Shown: piece after piece, positions 4,917 through 6,517 of the stretch
How positions within the stretch are numbered: position 1 is the first letter of the stretch
How the letters are laid out: the number at the start of each line of letters is the position of its first letter
Source of the DNA: Phycisphaerae bacterium
GTDB taxonomy: Bacteria; Planctomycetota; Phycisphaerae; Phycisphaerales; SM1A02
Length of the DNA: 6,517 nucleotides
NCBI GenBank assembly: GCA_002591705.1
Contig: PAAB01000027.1
Coordinates: 31,486 to 38,002, forward strand
Reading direction: 5' to 3'
The notes under the pieces: generated by a model
The model's input: the letters and a program-made list of their open reading frames with translations, nothing else
Database searches by the model: none
Told to the model about the DNA's origin: nothing
Program-made: the position numbers and the translations under genes

Positions 4917-5945
4917 ATGAGGATCTGCATCACCGGAGGCTCCGGATTCATCGGATCGTGGTTCTGCCACGAGTACCGCAAGCGTGGTGTCGAGGTGGTG
5001 ATCCTCGATCTCATCGAACCGGCTTCGAATCTGCCGCACGAACGCTTCGTGCACGGTGATGTCCGCGACCTCGAGGCGGTGCGGGATGCCCTCGCCGGGT
5101 GCGACGCGGTCCTGCATCTTGCGGCCGCCCACCATGACTTCGGCATCACCGAGTCGACCTTCTTCGCGGTCAACAAGGACGGGGCATCCGTGCTGTGCCA
5201 GGCGATGGATGAACTGGGGGTCCGCAGGGTGTGCTTCTATTCCACCGTCGCGGTCTACGGCTCGGCGTCGCCGCCGCTGTCGGAGGAGACGCACCCCGAG
5301 CCCGAGAGCCACTACGGTCGCTCGAAGCTGGCGGGTGAAAAGGTGTTCGAAGCGTGGACCCTGCAGGGCGACGACCGACGGGCGCTGATCATTCGTCCGA
5401 CCGTCACCTTCGGTCCCTACAACTTCGCCAACATGTATTCCCTCATCCGGCAGATCGACCGCAAGCAGTTCTTCCAGGCCGGCCGGGCATCGAACATCAA
5501 GAGCCTGTCCTACATCGAGAACATCATGGCCGCCACGCTCTGGCTCTGGGAGCGGGCGGGCGACGACGATCCGTTCGCGGTCTACAACTGGGTCGAGAAG
5601 CCCGACATGGACAGCGCCGAGATCAGTCGGACGGTCGCCGATGCGATGGGTGCGAAGTACCTGCATATTCCGCTGTGGATGGCGTTGGCGATGGCCAAGC
5701 CATTCGATCTCATGATCGCATTGACCGGAAAGAACATTCCGGTGTCGTCGGCCCGGGTTCGCAAGCTCTTCGTCGATCAGACGAAGTTCGAAGCGGACAA
5801 GGCGAGGCAGCGCGGCTTCACGCCCGACATCTCGCTGGCCGAGGGACTCCGTCGCATGGTCGCCTGGTACCTGGAGGGAGGCCGGGATCAGTCCGCCCAA
5901 TGGCACCAGCCACCGGCGGAGATCGTGCGGCGTTCCAGAGACTGA
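4917..5945 (+). CDS. NAD-dependent epimerase/dehydratase, extended SDR family (nucleotide-sugar type)
   Basis: This 342-residue cytoplasmic enzyme has the full set of extended short-chain dehydrogenase/reductase hallmarks. The Rossmann loop is ITGGSGFIGS (residues 5-14, GxxGxxG at 7-13). An acidic D31 ends beta 2, which suggests NAD(H) rather than NADP(H). GDVRD at 47-51, HLAAAHHD at 67-74 and YSTVAVYGS at 108-116 follow. The catalytic YGRSK (Y133, K137) and the RPTVTFGPYN segment at 160-169 complete the pattern. Such enzymes epimerise, dehydrate or reduce nucleoside-diphosphate sugars for surface polysaccharides or protein glycans. The substrate cannot be read from the sequence. Residues 251-270 (IPLWMALAMAKPFDLMIALT) are unusually hydrophobic for this fold and might touch the membrane or a partner. 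The perfect AGGAGG and 141-bp gap suggest it starts its own transcript. It converges with a glycosyltransferase gene, supporting a glycan role. A 3-beta-HSD-like reductase is an alternative. Confidence 0.88.
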   Translation: MRICITGGSGFIGSWFCHEYRKRGVEVVILDLIEPASNLPHERFVHGDVRDLEAVRDALAGCDAVLHLAAAHHDFGITESTFFAVNKDGASVLCQAMDELGVRRVCFYSTVAVYGSASPPLSEETHPEPESHYGRSKLAGEKVFEAWTLQGDDRRALIIRPTVTFGPYNFANMYSLIRQIDRKQFFQAGRASNIKSLSYIENIMAATLWLWERAGDDDPFAVYNWVEKPDMDSAEISRTVADAMGAKYLHIPLWMALAMAKPFDLMIALTGKNIPVSSARVRKLFVDQTKFEADKARQRGFTPDISLAEGLRRMVAWYLEGGRDQSAQWHQPPAEIVRRSRD

Positions 5946-5948
5946 GGA

Positions 5949-5960
5949 CCGGTCTTCCGG
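5949..5960. repeat. Tiny inverted repeat between convergent genes
   Basis: CCGG, loop TCTT, CCGG fills most of the 15-bp gap between the stop codons of the epimerase and the glycosyltransferase. It has only four pairs and no T-tract on either side, so it is at best a weak bidirectional terminator. Confidence 0.25.
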
Positions 5961-6517
5961 CTACCGCTGGGCTTCGTCGAGGACGACGGCGTACTTCCGT
6001 GCGCACGCCTGCAGGGTGTAGTCGCGTTCGAAGAGATCGCGGGCCGCCTGCCCCATTCTTCGGGAACGCTCGGGATCGGCGGCCAGTTCGCGGATGACCC
6101 GGGCCAGACCCTCCGCGTCGCCCAGTTCGACCCAGACGCCGCAGCCGCTTTCCTCCACGATGGTCCGCAGCGACGAGTGGGCTTCGCAGATCGCGATGAT
6201 CACCTTGCCGACGGCCAGGGAGGTGTACAGCTTCGAGGGGAAGCTGATGCCTTCGATGCCGTGGGCGATCGTGACGAAGGAGGCGTCGCAGGAGTTCATC
6301 GAATCGTTGAGCGTGTCGAACGGCTGGTGCGGGAACATCAACGCGTTGTCCAGTTGCCGCTGCTCGATCTCCTCCTCGATCCGCTTCCGGACGCCGCCGC
6401 CGCCGACGAAGACGAACCGGATGTTCTCACCCTTGAGCAGCGTGGCGGCGTTGAGCATCGTGTCGAAGTCGTAGTAGAGCCCCATGTTGCCCGAATAGAG
6501 CAGGGTGTAGGGTTCGA
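5961..6517 (-). CDS. GT4-like glycosyltransferase, C-terminal part (5' end beyond window)
   Basis: This is the 3' portion of a minus-strand gene. The frame is open to the right edge and 184 residues are visible. An internal ATG at 6485 is not the real start, because the residues before it (PYTLLYSGNMGLYYDF) are the typical opening of the C-terminal Rossmann domain in GT-B fold enzymes. Residues 34-41 from the edge (FVFVGGGG) form the next strand and donor loop. EGISFPSKLYTSLAVGK (from E88) is the donor-phosphate region. In this subfamily, as in WbuB/WcaI-like proteins, the classical EX7E has its second Glu replaced and a PSK motif is conserved. The C-terminal helices end at residue 184. The enzyme probably transfers a sugar from a nucleotide donor to a lipid-linked or surface glycan at the inner face of the membrane. 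It converges with the epimerase, so the two are not one operon, though both may belong to one glycan locus. Confidence 0.87.
   Translation of the reverse strand, partial: EPYTLLYSGNMGLYYDFDTMLNAATLLKGENIRFVFVGGGGVRKRIEEEIEQRQLDNALMFPHQPFDTLNDSMNSCDASFVTIAHGIEGISFPSKLYTSLAVGKVIIAICEAHSSLRTIVEESGCGVWVELGDAEGLARVIRELAADPERSRRMGQAARDLFERDYTLQACARKYAVVLDEAQR

Noticed and set aside
4902..5906. 334-codon minus-strand open frame opposite the epimerase
   Set aside because: It mirrors the epimerase almost exactly. The + strand product has complete SDR motifs and a perfect Shine-Dalgarno, while the minus product is low in hydrophobic core patterns and rich in Arg/His/Gly.
5354..6097. 247-codon + strand open frame across the epimerase end and the glycosyltransferase
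   Set aside because: It overlaps two well-supported genes in other frames and reads as Arg/Gly/Pro-rich shadow sequence.

Overview
The window looks like GC-rich chromosomal DNA from a flagellated bacterium. It carries no mobile-element genes, no rRNA or tRNA genes and no CRISPR array that I can see. The gene mix is a chromosomal-type ParB, a very long FliD, a FliS and polysaccharide-type sugar enzymes. This fits a Gram-negative chromosome, and the long multi-repeat FliD makes me think of Planctomycetota (Phycisphaerae-like). That placement is a low-confidence inference, because the window has no rRNA or other marker gene.

Left to right on the + strand: (1) positions 1-167 hold no gene but contain two perfect parS-type palindromes, centred at about 91.5 and 128.5. 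(2) parB (168-1136) follows directly, so the ParB clamp loader and its loading sites sit side by side. (3) Positions 1137-1284 form a gap rich in inverted repeats. One 8-bp arm (1221-1228) is the exact reverse complement of the Shine-Dalgarno region (1270-1277) of the next gene. (4) A 69-codon gene of unknown function (1285-1494) has a strong ribosome binding site. (5) fliD (1552-4296) encodes a 914-residue filament cap / hook-associated protein 2 with about five flagellin-IN-like repeats between its conserved ends. Its own Shine-Dalgarno sequence also lies in a small hairpin. (6) fliS (4362-4775) encodes the flagellin export chaperone.

A 141-bp AT-richer gap (4776-4916) then leads to a different functional block. 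It holds an NAD-dependent nucleotide-sugar epimerase/dehydratase (4917-5945, +) and, convergent with it after only 15 bp, the 3' part of a GT4-type glycosyltransferase (5961-6517, -) that runs off the right edge.

Taken together, the window joins three jobs: chromosome partitioning (parS/ParB), late flagellar assembly (small ORF, FliD cap, FliS chaperone) and surface glycan synthesis. The least expected signals are the paired Shine-Dalgarno-sequestering structures ahead of the small ORF and fliD, the unknown 69-aa protein, and the expanded repeat region of FliD. None of these amounts to a proven new system.
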